Shown: positions 23,306 to 33,875 of the stretch, piece after piece
Layout: every line of letters starts with the position of its first letter
Numbering within the stretch: the first letter of the stretch is position 1
Source: Glutinoglossum americanum
Lineage: Eukaryota > Ascomycota > Geoglossomycetes > Geoglossales > Geoglossaceae
Assembly (NCBI GenBank): GCA_020080175.1
Contig: JAGHQL010000186.1
Coordinates: 6,848-51,161, forward strand
DNA: 44,314 nucleotides
Direction: 5' to 3'
Position numbers and translations under genes: made by a program
The notes under the pieces: generated by a model
Database searches by the model: none
Told to the model about the DNA's origin: nothing
Seen by the model: only the letters and a program-made list of their open reading frames with translations

Positions 23306-23776
23306 ATGGCCACTGCCGGGGTCGACGTGAGCCCGGCGCTGGGTGACCGGTATGTCTGCCTCCACTCGTCCTGCGATGGCTCCTTTCGTCGCCCCTACGA
23401 CCTAGACAGACATCTGAAGAAGCACTTTCCCCTTGCCGGCCCCATCTACAACTGCCCTGTGCGCGGCTGCCATTTCAGGGATGCTTACGGGTTCAGAAGG
23501 TATGACAAGTTCGTCGACCACTGTCGAAAATCTCATAGGCTTTTCTTGCGGCGATCGCGACGACATCCCCAGGTAGCGGCCGATTGGACATATGCTGATC
23601 AACCGCTGGAGCAAACTGGAATCCTTGGAACAGGAGCCTACGGGGTTGTCTGCAATACAACTGATAGGATACATACTGGTCACCCACTAGAGCAAACTAG
23701 AATCCTCGGTACAGGAGCTTACGGGGTTGTCTACTATGCGTGCAGACAGAATGAGGCGTCGCGACCGAGTGCCTAG
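23306..23776 (+). CDS. C2H2 zinc-finger protein with duplicated kinase glycine-loop fragment
   Basis: From ATG at 23306 the frame gives 156 residues. The first half has two clear zinc fingers: YVCLHSSC...H-x3-H and YNCPVRGC...H-x4-H. The second half reads (P)LEQT(G/R)ILGTGAYGVV twice, 27 residues apart. This is the subdomain I glycine loop (GxGxxGxV) of a protein kinase, but nothing that looks like the rest of a kinase (VAIK lysine, HRD, DFG) follows before the stop or in the next kilobase. It therefore looks like the remains of a zinc-finger-kinase gene whose catalytic part is lost, with a later 81-bp tandem duplication. It may be a pseudogene; alternatively the second copy starts an exon whose partners I cannot find. 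The frame is open upstream to about 23192, so the start is uncertain. Confidence 0.5.
   Translation: MATAGVDVSPALGDRYVCLHSSCDGSFRRPYDLDRHLKKHFPLAGPIYNCPVRGCHFRDAYGFRRYDKFVDHCRKSHRLFLRRSRRHPQVAADWTYADQPLEQTGILGTGAYGVVCNTTDRIHTGHPLEQTRILGTGAYGVVYYACRQNEASRPSA
23603..23764 (+). repeat. 81-bp in-frame tandem duplication of glycine-loop segment
   Basis: GCAAACTGGA at 23611 and GCAAACTAGA at 23692 mark two copies 81 bp apart, each continuing into a GGAGC(C/T)TACGGGGTTGT block. Most of the differences are C/T or A/G changes. Confidence 0.85.
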
Positions 23777-24716
23777 GGTGGGGTGGGGGTGGGTTCTCTG
23801 GGTAAGTGCTGGAACGTTCGGGGGAGGGAGTATCTTCTGTATTGAGTTGAGTTTTGTGGACTTTGCAAGAAAAACCAAAAACTCTTTGAGTGGCATTCAC
23901 TCGGCTAATCTACACGAGGGCCTGCCCTCAACAGGCACCGACAACACTTCGGTTCCGACAGTAAGCCAGGTTTTGTTGCATTCCGGCCGCCTCTTGCTGA
24001 CACGCTAACCACAAACCCTCCTCTTCTTAAGAAAGTCAGTAAAAACCCCCCCAGGAGTCTTTCCGGACATGCGCCTGTCTGCTCCTACCATCGTTTAGCA
24101 ATACTGGTCAACCTTTCCTGTGGACGGAATCCAGGGAGTGAGAGTCCTAAGTCCATTGCAAAAGAGGATCCTGAAATTCTCAAATCAAATTCCGGCGCCG
24201 TCTTCTCTCCCGAGTCCGACTCGATTTTAGGATGTATTTTGCCTTAGGGCCTACTTTTAGGCCGTACCTAGGATGTCTGAATTAACTTCTACTCCTATCT
24301 TCTGAGATGGATTCGACTTCCATTATTGGGGTCACCTTGGCTCATCTTGGCGAACCTTAATTGTGGCTGAGATCCATGGAAGATGGCCTCTGTCCCTGAC
24401 TATACTTTTAAGGCCTTCCGCGTTGAAATCGACCTTAAGGCCTACTTAGAGGATTCATATTAAAATAATGTTCTGTGTTCTGAATTCGGTTCGGCCTTTA
24501 TTTACCAGAGAATATATTCGTTAAGCCTGACCTGTGGCCGGGATCCGCGGAATTGGGCGTGTACGCCAGACTTTGCTTTCGTATCCAAAGAATCTCAGGC
24601 TCCCGAGGTCTAATTCCGCCCTTGTCTCCAGAATTGATTCGATCCTAAGACGTATTTACGAGTGCCCCTCAAAGCAAATTGCAATCTAGGAGTTCGGGAG
24701 CTCGTTCAGGACCTAA
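23777..24716. other. Intergenic, no gene supported
   Basis: No coding frame of interest. A short phrase (AAGGCCTACTT and variants) appears at about 24245 and 24440 and suggests decayed repeats. Confidence 0.45.
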
Positions 24717-25110
24717 TCCTCCGATGCTAGAGTTTCGCGATCTAGCCTAATGGAATCTTTCGGTGCTAGAGGTTCACAATTTAGCCTAATGGAATCCTCC
24801 GATGCTAGAGGTTTGCGATCTAGCTTAATAAAGTCCTTCGATGCTAGGGGTTCACGATCTGGCTTAATGGAATCCTTCGATGCTTGAGGTTCACGGTTTA
24901 GCCTAATGGAATCTTTCGATCCTAGATGTTCACGATCTAGCTTAATGGAATCCTCCGATGCTTGAGGTTCACGATTTAGCCTAATGGAATCCTCCGATCC
25001 CAGAGATTCACGATCTAGCCTAATGGAATCTTTCGATGCTAGAGCTTCACGATTTAGCCTAATGGAATCCTCCGATGCTAGAGGTTCACGATCTGGCTTA
25101 ACGGATTCCT
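24717..25110 (+). repeat. 39-bp minisatellite, about ten copies, mostly in frame
   Basis: Unit: GGAATCCTCCGATGCTAGA followed by GGTTCACGATCTAGCCTAAT. The period is 39 bp (13 codons) and all ten copies stay in phase with no indel. In the first plus-strand coding frame they read MESSDARGSRSSL or close variants, with AGA changed to TGA in two copies. Each unit contains CTAGA and TCTAG as inverted arms around a nine-base spacer, so single strands could form a string of short hairpins. It may be the relic of a repeat-rich coding exon or a simple minisatellite whose length happens to be a multiple of three. Confidence 0.9.
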
Positions 25111-27550
25111 TATCTCCTCACCGGTCTGTTATCAACGCTTTCCGCTCTCTGTTTGTCGATATCTTATTATTTTATAACTTGACTATGTGGTCTTTTATAT
25201 TCGGGTAAATGATTATAGGTTCGAGGTACTCACGGCGGTTGGGAGTCCATCCAGCGTTACATTGCGGCCCTGCTATCGGGCGTCTAGTGCAGGAAAATTG
25301 CCCCAAGTTTACAGAATTTGGCCTTTCAGGCTGGGAGAAAACAGTATCCCTTGGCGTGATGTATTGTCCTCTTTTTTTATTTGTGTATGCTTCATAAGGA
25401 TGGTTTCCTCATTCGGGACATATACATTTTCATTCACGGCGGACATGTTTCGGAGTAACTTGTTTTGCTGCATCGATAGCTTAAAATCCCAGTTTTGCGG
25501 CTTCCCGCCTGGCTGTTCGGCCCGGGCTAGAGGGGTTTCGAGTTTGCTTAGCAAAATGTGAAAGTTTTATACAGTGTTGAATGTGACACGAATTATTTCT
25601 GCCGGTGACCTTCCTTACCTGTACCCATTCTTTATCCAGATCCGGAAAACTCCAACGAGTCGGATAGACATCTTGCCTGCGTGATGCCCGTGCCGTATGT
25701 GATGCAACATAATTGGTGGGTTAATATTGAGGTTCGGGGATCGGATGGGGTCGCCCCTTGTTTGCCCTCGCTGCATTCACTCACGTATGCGAGTCCACCG
25801 CATTGGTTCGCCCCCACTGCATCGCGATCACCTTTCCGTGTCTCCCACAAAAACCCTCTGTGTGCGGGGGTAATCGAGCATGATGTGGCATTTAGAACTA
25901 CGAATACACATCGGTGACGCAGAGACTTCCTCGCAAGATTCCCCGACTAGCGAGTTACGGCCAAGTTTGACATTACCCTAAACTATTGTCTATCTACCCC
26001 ATTTTCTAGACGAATAGAGTAGGTATCCTACTTTCTTGATAAGATGGGGTGTTGATAATGACTAAGGATAGTAGTGAATCCAGCACTTTATGTTCATAGA
26101 CCTCGTTTGCCCGCGCGGTGTCTGGGTAGCCGCAGACGCGTCGAATGTGCATCGACCGGCTCTAAAGCGCCGTCGGGTTCCTGCACCCCCTAGCCGCTTG
26201 CCCCCTTAGCCCCAGCTACATACATGCCCGGTAGATATGTCCGGCAGCGCAGACTAACTCTATAGTCATTAATTCGGTGTTATGGGTGGTATCACGCTTC
26301 TTGTCTGCCAAAATACTCGGGAAAACTTTACCACGAGAACCCCTGTCTCTGGTGTTGAAGAGCATTTTTTAGTGGCTCCACTGCTAGCAGGGTTTTGTCG
26401 CGGGAAATCAGTCCGAGACACAACTGAGGCGAAGGCTAGATTTGGCTAAGAATGCCTTACAAATGTATGATAGGCAATCGTGGAACTAGACGTAGTAATA
26501 AGCATCTAGGAATGACGGTAGTGATGGGGCTCTAAGAGTGACGGTGCCAATGTAATGTAGCTAGAACCCACGGCAGTAAGACTACACTATATACGAGGCA
26601 TCGGTATGTCGTGCAGGAAGCAACACAATCCTACTAGCACTCTGTAAAGGACGTTATGGCGATGGCAGTCCGTAGAAGAACTCTAAGAAATATAGGATAT
26701 GAAATAAGCTGCGTGAGGTAGACGGTGAGAGGTATGTGGCATTCATGCAGAAAACTCCTGCAGTACCGGAACCCCTATCTATATCGCATCATAGTAGACT
26801 CCGTATGGTCACCGGAGAAAGGGGAACGCGTAGTCAGGAGTCAATCGCGTCAGGAATTGACTTTGTAGCCAGGAGTCGACTGTGTGAGGAGTCGACCATG
26901 TAGCAGTTGTTGATTCGCATTGGCTGTGTAGTCAAGTGGAGTTTGTGAAAATTTTACAAGGCGCAAAGCTAATCAAGCTTGGCCAAGCAAGGAGGGATAG
27001 TTTCCTGGTAAAATCGCACAGGGTGTTGTTACGCAGCAAGGGGGCTAAGCGACAGAAACTCAGCCTGAGTCTTTTTTCTTGGTAAGATTGTTGAAGTGGG
27101 CAAGAGAAACCGCTTGGATCTGCTAGCCCGGCCATCACTTACAGATTTGCCAGGTAGTTAGACCGGCTACTAACTATGGCTTATAGGGCGGTGCGGATCT
27201 TCTCTGCGGTGCGTGTTCTATAAACCTAGGCCGGAAGGCATCTCCATAGGTGAATACTAGGACAGGGGGTGGGGTCTTTGAGATGCAACTCGAACTTCCT
27301 GGCGATTACATCTTGATAAATCGAGCATTGGGCAATAGTGCGAGCGTTACCAACCTGCTTTGGCGTTCGTGGTGGGGTGTTGGCGTACCAAGGGTGAAGG
27401 AGACTAGCTACGCGACAGTATAGGAGATTAGGAGGCCTCAAACTACGGTTTGAACGGTTAGATAGTAGGGAAGCGCAATACAAGAAGCAATTCAGCTCTC
27501 TGCTGCTCCCTTGCACATGTTCAAGATCTACAGAAATGCTGTCGGCCTGT
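25111..27550. other. Gene-poor, repeat-scarred region
   Basis: No gene supported. Short decayed repeats are visible, for example AGGAGTCGAC variants at about 26835-26900 and GATGGGGCTC/GTGACGGTG variants near 26520. The minus-strand frame at 25309-25554 is polar and protein-like but has no motif. Confidence 0.45.
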
Positions 27551-27722
27551 TATTCTCTTGTGTATTACTAAAGTTAATAGCGATGCTACTTGCATGTGAT
27601 GCCTTTTTGCGTATGTCTAGATTTCGTAGCGATGCTATAGATAGTCGTGTCATTCTCTTGTCTGTCACTAAAGCCAATAGCGATGCCTTTTGTGTATGTT
27701 CAAATTCCGTAGCGATACTGTA
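27551..27722. repeat. 100-bp tandem repeat, two copies
   Basis: TATTCTCTTG at 27551 and CATTCTCTTG at 27651 begin two copies exactly 100 bp apart. The second copy lacks about 20 bp in the middle. Weaker related phrases (AACAGCAATGCTATA) continue to about 27870. Confidence 0.75.
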
Positions 27723-28823
27723 GGCGTGTAGGCGTCTCGTACATGCCTAAGTCGGGTAGCCATGCCATAAATGTGTGGTGTGCCTTGCATACGCTCAAGC
27801 CCAACAGCAAACTCACAAGTGTGTTGGTGCCTCGTATATACTCAACTTCAACAGCAATGCTATAAGCGCCTTGCATATAAGGCCTTATGGGTTGCACGGG
27901 CCTACAAGTAGCGTTTCCCGACTATTAGAACTTAGAATTAAGTTTAGCTAAGAACCCCCCTTGACTCGCAATTCATCTCACTTTCCCATTAAGATGCGGC
28001 CTTCATCCTGATAGATTCCCTACACAACCACGTATCTGCGCCTCGGGCTGGAGATAACGTCTATTCACAATACTGTGGAGGTGATTTCTATGCCGTGGAA
28101 GTGGTAGTTTGTTAGCTAGTTATTAGTCATTCTCTTGGCAGGGGTAGCTTACCTACCGCGCCCACGACCTGCTTAATACAATCGTCCTTCTACCTACCAG
28201 ACGAACCATAACGCCCACAATACTCGTCTAGCTTCAGCTTCGCCCGAGAGCTTAGCTGAGTCCCCTATGCTAGGAAATAGCCATTCGGACGGCGTACGCG
28301 CAAGTAGCAAACATCCACGATGCGAATGTATTTGTGGCGGCTGCCTGCATGCTCAGCGACCTAAGGTTGTTATTGCTGCGGGCCGAGATGGAAAAAGGCG
28401 AGTTGAAGCAGTAAGCTCAGTAGGCACCGTGGGAACCAGGGGCAGGCATAAGCAGGTAGGCAGTTTTCTGTTAAAGCAGAGAATTCTCTTGCCATCATAA
28501 GCTACGCTTATATCTTGTTTGGCTCGTTGCACCTATTCGATCTCTACCCATACGCAACTCGTACGTGGTTACCACCCCATCTTAGTATTACTTTGTTCTC
28601 CTGCTGGCCGGTGTCTGACTTGTGCTACCATCCTCGATAGCTCTCAAGGAATACTCCACATAGCTCCGCGCAATCCATATGTCGGAGTTCCTCTATTCTC
28701 TCACCGATCTTAGCAACCCTCCAATCCAGCAGTACTCGTATTAGCGTCCGCTCATTATTAAATGAGTCAGCCCAGGTCCTTCCCCATACCGAGAGACCAA
28801 GCACGCCACACACGCCTACTACC
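27723..28823. other. Intergenic, upstream of the OrsD-like gene
   Basis: No gene supported. The open frame at 28267-28500 is Cys-containing but has no recognisable domain. Confidence 0.4.
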
Positions 28824-30230
28824 ATGGACCAACAGCAATACCAGCCTCATGAGCCTAACTTAGGCCGGTGTGGTCAGGGTCATATTCTAGATGAGGATCT
28901 AATGGATATGTCAAATGATAGGCTTAGTGAGGTACAAGAGCTTTGGGCTCGAATATCTAGTTAGCGGAAAGACTGACTGTTGAGTTCTGAGCAGCCTTGG
29001 AATAGCCCCAACAACTCCTCTCACGGCTCAATCTGCCAACTCGACATCCATCGCCACCAGTCTTCCGTCGACCGCCCTAGCCACCCCCGCCGCTTTAGCA
29101 GCTTTAACCACCCCGACTATCCCGACTGTTCCGACTATCCTGACCCCCCTCACTACCCTAACGACCTAGATAACCCCGATCGCCCTAGCCACCCCCACCG
29201 CTTTAACAACCCTAACCATCCCGAGTATCCAGACTATCCAGACTATCCAGACTATCCCGACTACCCTGATGACCTAGATAACCCCGACCACCTTAGCCAC
29301 CCCCACCGCTTTAGCAGCTCTGACCACCCCGACTACCCCGACGACTCCGACTATCCCGACTACCCTGACCTACCTCACTACCCTGATGGCCTAGATAACC
29401 CCGATCACCCTAGCCACCCCCATCGCTTTAGCAGCTCTAACCACCCCGACTATCCCGACTATCCCGACTACCCTGACCTCCCTCGCTACCCTGACGACCT
29501 AGATAATTCCAACCGCCCGGGTCGCCTTGACCGCTCAGATAACCCTGATCACGCTGGCCACTCCGGCTACACTAGTCCCTCTGGCCAAGCTGGCCAAGCT
29601 GGAAATTCCACCGATCCGGACCTAGACAAGTCTATGTTTGCCGACGCCTTGCGCCAGAAGCGCATTGTCTACCACGAGCCATATGGACTATTTGCCTGCT
29701 TGGACTGTGTCAGGCCCCTATTCGGAAAGCATCTAATAAACCACCTTGCTAATGTTCATCAACATGACAAGAACTCCTGTGAGGAGGTCAAGAACTTGAT
29801 GGGTCGCCTTCCAAATGTGGTCAATCATCACAATAAAGGACCTCTGCCACGGCCGACCGCGGTGATACCTGCCCTCGAAGGTATTATTGTGGAACAAGGA
29901 TACCACTGCCAATTCTGCAATATGGCCTATGGCTCAGACAATTCCATGAAGACCCATCTCAGGACCAAGCACGAGAAGCACGAACATAGACAGTGGCTCA
30001 GGAAGAAGTTACCCAAGGGCCCTATGCAATGCTTCTCTGTCGGCAGCGATAAAAGCGGTGGTGGGACAGGTGGATGGCGGGTGCCCTACTTCCAAGTGAC
30101 CGTGCGAGGAATGACGGTCATGGTGCCTCCCAGCTCCGGCGGCATAGCGAGACTGGCACTAGAGAAGGAGGCGGAGGAGTTTGAGGTTTGGCTGAGAGAG
30201 CTGTCGAGATACACAGTAACACCGTCATAG
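28824..30230 (+). CDS. OrsD-like (DUF3505) zinc-finger protein with PDY-rich repeats
   Basis: The preferred model has two exons, 28824-28931 and 28992-30230, joined by a 60-bp intron (donor GTACAA, branch GACTGAC, acceptor CTGAG), giving 448 residues. The joint also removes two in-frame stops between ATG and the long frame. Residues about 60-205 form four 36-39-residue repeats of the type DxPSHPHRFSSSNHPDYPDY...LDNP with inner PDY triplets. The C-terminal part has two fingers: FACLDC...H-x4-H and YHCQFC...H-x4-H, spaced and worded like the OrsD/DUF3505 domain (PF12013). The function of that domain is not established; in fungi it is common in repeat-rich, transposon-like neighbourhoods and in larger proteins. 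This copy ends soon after the second finger and is followed by decayed sequence resembling a continuation, so it may be a truncated member of a larger gene family. Confidence 0.6.
29071..29514 (+). repeat. Coding repeats of 108-117 bp with inner 9-bp GACTATCCC units
   Basis: Four long units, each starting (C/T)CGA(T/C)C(G/A)CC(C/T)TAGCCACCC and ending CTAGATAA(C/T), contain variable numbers of GACTATCC(C/A/T) nonamers. All lengths are multiples of three and stay in the OrsD-like frame. Confidence 0.85.
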
Positions 30231-30255
30231 TCAGCAGTCACGACTCCACAGCAGT

Positions 30256-30559
30256 AGATCCATGGCTGATGCAGATGTATTGGGACAGGCTCTTGAGGGC
30301 TGTACCGGCTGGCTAGCCTAGTATAGGGTGGATACTACGATTCAGGGGAGCGAGTTCTGAGACAAGAAGTTAGAACGGTACTCAGAGAAGCATTCAGGAT
30401 CACTAGTGGCCTCGAAGGGCTGGAACTCATGCGCTAGGCTATATCAGAACTGTCATATAGGTGCTTGGATGAGCAGGTTCTGGATGACCCGTTCCGAGCA
30501 CCCCTCTTGGCCTTCTTTGCTGCTGCCTCCGCCCAGCTCTACAACAGCACACCTGATGG
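30256..30559 (+). pseudogene. Decayed continuation downstream of the OrsD-like gene
   Basis: In changing frames this stretch reads EAFRITSGLEG, AISELSYRCLDEQVLDDPFRAPLLAFFAAASAQLYN and similar pieces, interrupted by stops. From memory it resembles the region that follows the DUF3505 fingers in longer fungal proteins. No intact frame covers it and no intron pattern rescues it, so I call it a remnant. Confidence 0.4.
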
Positions 30560-31328
30560 ATTTTAACAGTCAACTTACTACCTCTCCCCCCCCTAAGTAC
30601 CGCACTCGGTTGCTAGTGGCCCTGCGATTCTGTTCCCGCATCATTGCCGGCCGGTACCACACCTGCACCCTTTTTCGCGCCACGCCTCTACATTTCTCTA
30701 ACCGCGGGTATGGGTGTGCGCGGGCCACACCTCAGCAAAATTTTGGCTACTGGACCACAACATATCTATCTGCAGTTAAAGAAGTGTGCTTGATGTTAAA
30801 TGTAGGCCATCGAGATAGAAGAAGAGCATTAGGTGAAGGCTCGAGCGGCCGACTAGTGTATGGGAAGGAAGAGGAAGAAACAAAGTAGGTAGGGTGGAGC
30901 TACCTTAACGCCGGAGCAAGACCGGCGTGTTAACAGTCCTAGCCATATCGCATCATTAATGCTGGGGTAGAATCGGCTTGCTTCCAACAATTGGTATGCA
31001 TTGGTGTCCAAGTGACGATACGCCTAGGGCCGAGTGAGCGTGCTATGTTGTGGTACGCTTTGTTGCCGTCTTGTCTTTCGTCTTTGTCCCCATACACGGG
31101 GCTAGGGTGGCAAAGGGTTTCGCGAGGTGTTCGCTGTGCGGTGGTCTAAAGTGCGGGACCTGTTCGATTCCAATGCTCGCTTGTGTGGCGGGTTTTCGGC
31201 TTTGTGATAAAAATCACGGACGCGTTAAGGCGATGGAGAATTCTAGGTGGAGCCCGCGAATACAGCTACTGAAATCCGAACAAATACCACACCTTAGCCA
31301 TATCGAGCGCTTGACGAGTCCCATCGCA
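30560..31328. other. Intergenic with one hairpin
   Basis: No gene supported. An inverted repeat, TTAACGCCGG at 30905-30914 and CCGGCGTGTTAA at 30922-30933, could form a 10-bp stem with one bulge and a 7-base loop. The long plus-strand frame from 31050 runs into the small Cys/His gene at 31458, but its upstream part has no motif. Confidence 0.4.
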
Positions 31329-31336
31329 TATTTATA
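31329..31336 (+). promoter_or_regulatory. TATA-like box of small Cys/His gene A
   Basis: TATTTATA, 129 bp before the ATG, followed by a C/A-rich leader as in the three paralogues. Confidence 0.5.
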
Positions 31337-31457
31337 CCCGCTCCCATCTCACATCTATCCACCACAGCTCGCAGCTCACACCAAAGCCCGCACGTCAAAC
31401 CCGTCCAAGAACTCCAAACTAAGACTTCACCTCTCACACCGAGAATCTCCAAACAAG

Positions 31458-31730
31458 ATGTGCCAAAAACTAGTCACCAAATACGATTGCCCTCACACTA
31501 CAACCGACCACCTCATCTGCCAAAATCTCTGCGGGGTCGCGGTCTCCGAGGGCATGGCCCATGCGCGCGGGACCTGCCCGGCCTGCCAATCTAGACTGCT
31601 CGCCCTACTAATATCGCAAGATCATGCCGCGAAGCTCCGGTATGTAGCTACTGGCAAACCGGAAGATCTAAAAGCCTGGAACGACGCGAGCCTGGCCCTC
31701 GCAGTAATGGCAAGGGGGGCGGGACCTTGA
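31458..31730 (+). CDS. Small Cys/His protein A of a four-gene tandem family
   Basis: 90 residues in one exon, MCQKLVTKYDC-PH... It shares with B, C and D: Met-Cys at the very start, a C-x-H about eight residues later, two cysteines spaced C-x3-C, then C-P-x-C, and a helical tail with (Y/F)-x-x-TG-x-x-x-D-x-x-AW-x-x-A. The eight Cys/His positions fit two zinc sites in a compact fold; this is inference, as I recognise no named domain. The frame is open upstream for over 130 codons, but the ATG at 31458 is chosen because alignment with the paralogues starts there and a TATA box lies 129 bp upstream. It has the shortest tail of the four and matches D best at the N terminus (MCQKL-x-T...TTTD). Confidence 0.75.
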   Translation: MCQKLVTKYDCPHTTTDHLICQNLCGVAVSEGMAHARGTCPACQSRLLALLISQDHAAKLRYVATGKPEDLKAWNDASLALAVMARGAGP

Positions 31731-32388
31731 CTTTTTTTGCCGTTTTTGCCGTTTTTGTTACGAGTAGTCTGTAAGGTAGAATTAATCGTCGAATTGAATC
31801 GGATCTGTTATCGGCTTAGCTATTAGAACGGGGGGACCCGATGGTTCTCATACACGTAGGGTGCTGGTGACATTGCAGGTAAACAAACGAAAAGGGGTAA
31901 GGACAGGCGCCGAGATATTGGTGTTTGGCATTCCTATAGATATCCTGACATTTTTAATTCGAGCATAAGAACCTTTGGGACAGCTCGCTCTTGTAATGCT
32001 AGAATCGATTCTGCCCTGCTTCCTATTATACAAGACCTCGCACTGCTCGTATCCAACACCTTTTGTCGAGATTGCCTGATTCCGATCCTAGCGATCACCA
32101 ATTCCTAGTGGCAAGTCGTTACCCTTTACGTCTATTTAACCCCTCGTTCCTTTAACTACCGTCAGCTTTATTCTGCTCATATTCAGCGTCATCCTGAAGG
32201 GGTATAACACGACAGTGCCGCAGATTTATAGTCATAGCCCAAGCGGTTTAGGAGCCTAGCCTAACACATAGGCATGACGCCGGAACTATGCCTTCAATAT
32301 ACAGTATCGACCAGGGGTTATCCTCTACTGGGGCCTCTCAAATACCACACTCAACGTACGCAGCGAACAGCCCATCACAGAGCCGAAA
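31731..32388. other. Intergenic between family members A and B
   Basis: About 650 bp with no gene. TTTTTGCCG is repeated just after the stop of gene A (31732-31756). The right end carries the promoter of B. Confidence 0.45.
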
Positions 32389-32396
32389 TATATAAA
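32389..32396 (+). promoter_or_regulatory. TATA box of small Cys/His gene B
   Basis: TATATAAA, 90 bp before the ATG, followed by a C/A-rich leader with an A-tract. Confidence 0.6.
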
Positions 32397-32478
32397 CCCA
32401 CCTCCATCCCTTCCCTCGATCTACAAGGAAAAAAAAAACTCAGCAACCTCCCCACGAAATCCGGCTAACAAACTGAAA

Positions 32479-32820
32479 ATGTGCTACCAGATTTCATTCC
32501 TCCACGCATGCAGCCACGGCTTCGAGGGCTACGACTACCGGGCTTGCCAGTTCGTCTGCGGGATGCTCATGGACGAGGAGTTCATTATGCGTAACACCCT
32601 CTGCCCCTTCTGCAGAGAAAGGATCCGAATTTCGCGAGCAGCGGCATACGAACGCGGCACCCGTGCCCGTTTCGAGCTGACTGGGGCGGGGGAAGATGGC
32701 CTGGCATGGGTGGACGCTCAGCGGGCCCTTGAAGCCCTCCGCCCCCCGCCTAAGCAGCACCGCTTTGGCTCTATGCTGGCGGCCGTTAAGAATTTGGTGA
32801 TTCCTACGCGTGGCCGCTGA
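32479..32820 (+). CDS. Small Cys/His protein B of the tandem family
   Basis: 113 residues, one exon: MCYQISFLHAC-SH, then C-QFV-C, then C-PF-C, followed by a charged helix (SRAAAYERGTRARFELTG...D-x-x-AW-x-DAQRALEAL). The tail shares AYER-x-x-R-x-RFE-x-TG with C and is extended by about 20 basic residues (KQHRFGSMLAAVKNLVIPTRGR). The conserved Cys/His set is complete. It is probably a small soluble metal-binding protein, and the basic end could bind nucleic acid or membrane; neither is shown by the sequence. No signal peptide or membrane segment is present. Confidence 0.8.
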   Translation: MCYQISFLHACSHGFEGYDYRACQFVCGMLMDEEFIMRNTLCPFCRERIRISRAAAYERGTRARFELTGAGEDGLAWVDAQRALEALRPPPKQHRFGSMLAAVKNLVIPTRGR

Positions 32821-33598
32821 TGCAGCAGGCAGTGCTGCTAGTTAAAGATCAGATATAAATAAAATCGAAATTTCCCCAAGTGAAAAAGGCTTCGAATGCG
32901 CGAATGAGGATAGCTAAGTGCTGCAGATACAGAAGCTAAGGCCAAAACCAGTCCTGACTCTGTAGTTTGACTAACCCCAGGAGCCCTCGGTGCCACCATG
33001 GCGTTGCCACCAATCCCGGGTAAGTCCGTTCAGTACTAATACTCACACACCTTATGCATGTCTTTCCTCTCGTCTTGTACAATACCCTCATACAATCAAT
33101 TAAGCCATTCTCAACTCTACCGTATACCTTCCGACTAACTTACCTTCGTGCCATAGCCCTCTTTCTAGCATCTGTCCGGAAACGAGTTAACACGCGAAAG
33201 AGAAGGGGATTCCGCGGCCATTGTGCCTGCGTGCATGAGATGGCGGTACTCCTACCTAACCTACATATAGCCGCCAAAGGCTACACTGCATAGCCGCGGC
33301 ATCCCCCTAAGCACCCAGATCCTAGAGGCATCCCAAGAGAGTCTAACGCTAACCTAGGAGATAACCTCGGTGGGAGCTATCCTGGCAGATGGCCGAGTGC
33401 CTAGGAGTAGTGCGCAGGCGCCATACTAGAACTACAAGTCAAATCGCCTTCAGCAGTGAATGGGCGCAGCGACCTATGTGAAGGCGTTAGCACGGCTAGC
33501 GTCAACACCGGCATTATATCCCTGTTAATTAGTCCCCACCATCAATTAACACGAGTACCAGCCAGGATATAAGCTACCTACCCGTCACACAGCGAGCT
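32821..33598. other. Intergenic between family members B and C
   Basis: No gene supported. I looked for a fifth decayed copy of the Cys/His family and found no convincing match. Confidence 0.4.
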
Positions 33599-33757
33599 CC
33601 ACCACCCAAGCGCTATACCATAACCAAATAAGTGCTATCCTTTCAACACACGGTGGACAGTCCACTATCTAAGCGCCGTACCAGGACCACACAAGTGACA
33701 TACTTTCACCACGGCGACAGTCCACTACCCAAACGCTGCGCTAGGATCTCACAACCC
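33599..33757 (+). repeat. 60-bp tandem promoter repeat upstream of gene C
   Basis: Two full copies and one partial copy begin near 33599, 33661 and 33721, each starting CCAC(C/T)A(C/T)C(C/T)(C/A)A(A)GCGC and ending GGACAGTCC or CGACAGTCC. One diverged copy of the same unit is found upstream of gene D (34841-34900), starting CTCCACCACA-CAAGCGCTATAC and ending AACAGTC. The array ends about 25 bp before the TATA box of C. It could be a regulatory array or the trace of tandem gene duplication. Confidence 0.75.
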
Positions 33758-33782
33758 CCAAATCCGAACCCCAGGACTACAA

Positions 33783-33788
33783 TATAAA
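33783..33788 (+). promoter_or_regulatory. TATA box of small Cys/His gene C
   Basis: TATAAA, 93 bp before the ATG, followed by a long A/C-only leader (AACACAACAACACAC type). Confidence 0.6.
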
Positions 33789-33875
33789 CACCCCAACACA
33801 ACAACACACAACAACCCCCCCCTACCAAAACCATCCACACTAACACCACTAACAAACACCAACCAGTAACCCAAC

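Noticed and set aside
24717-25110. CRISPR-like array
   Set aside because: The 39-bp units are contiguous without unique spacers, in a eukaryotic setting; this is a minisatellite.
25309-25554. Polar 81-residue minus-strand ORF
   Set aside because: Protein-like composition but no recognised family, no clear start context, and isolated in repeat-scarred DNA.
31050-31457. N-terminal extension of small Cys/His protein A
   Set aside because: The three paralogues all begin at the equivalent Met-Cys, and a TATA-like box lies inside the extension.
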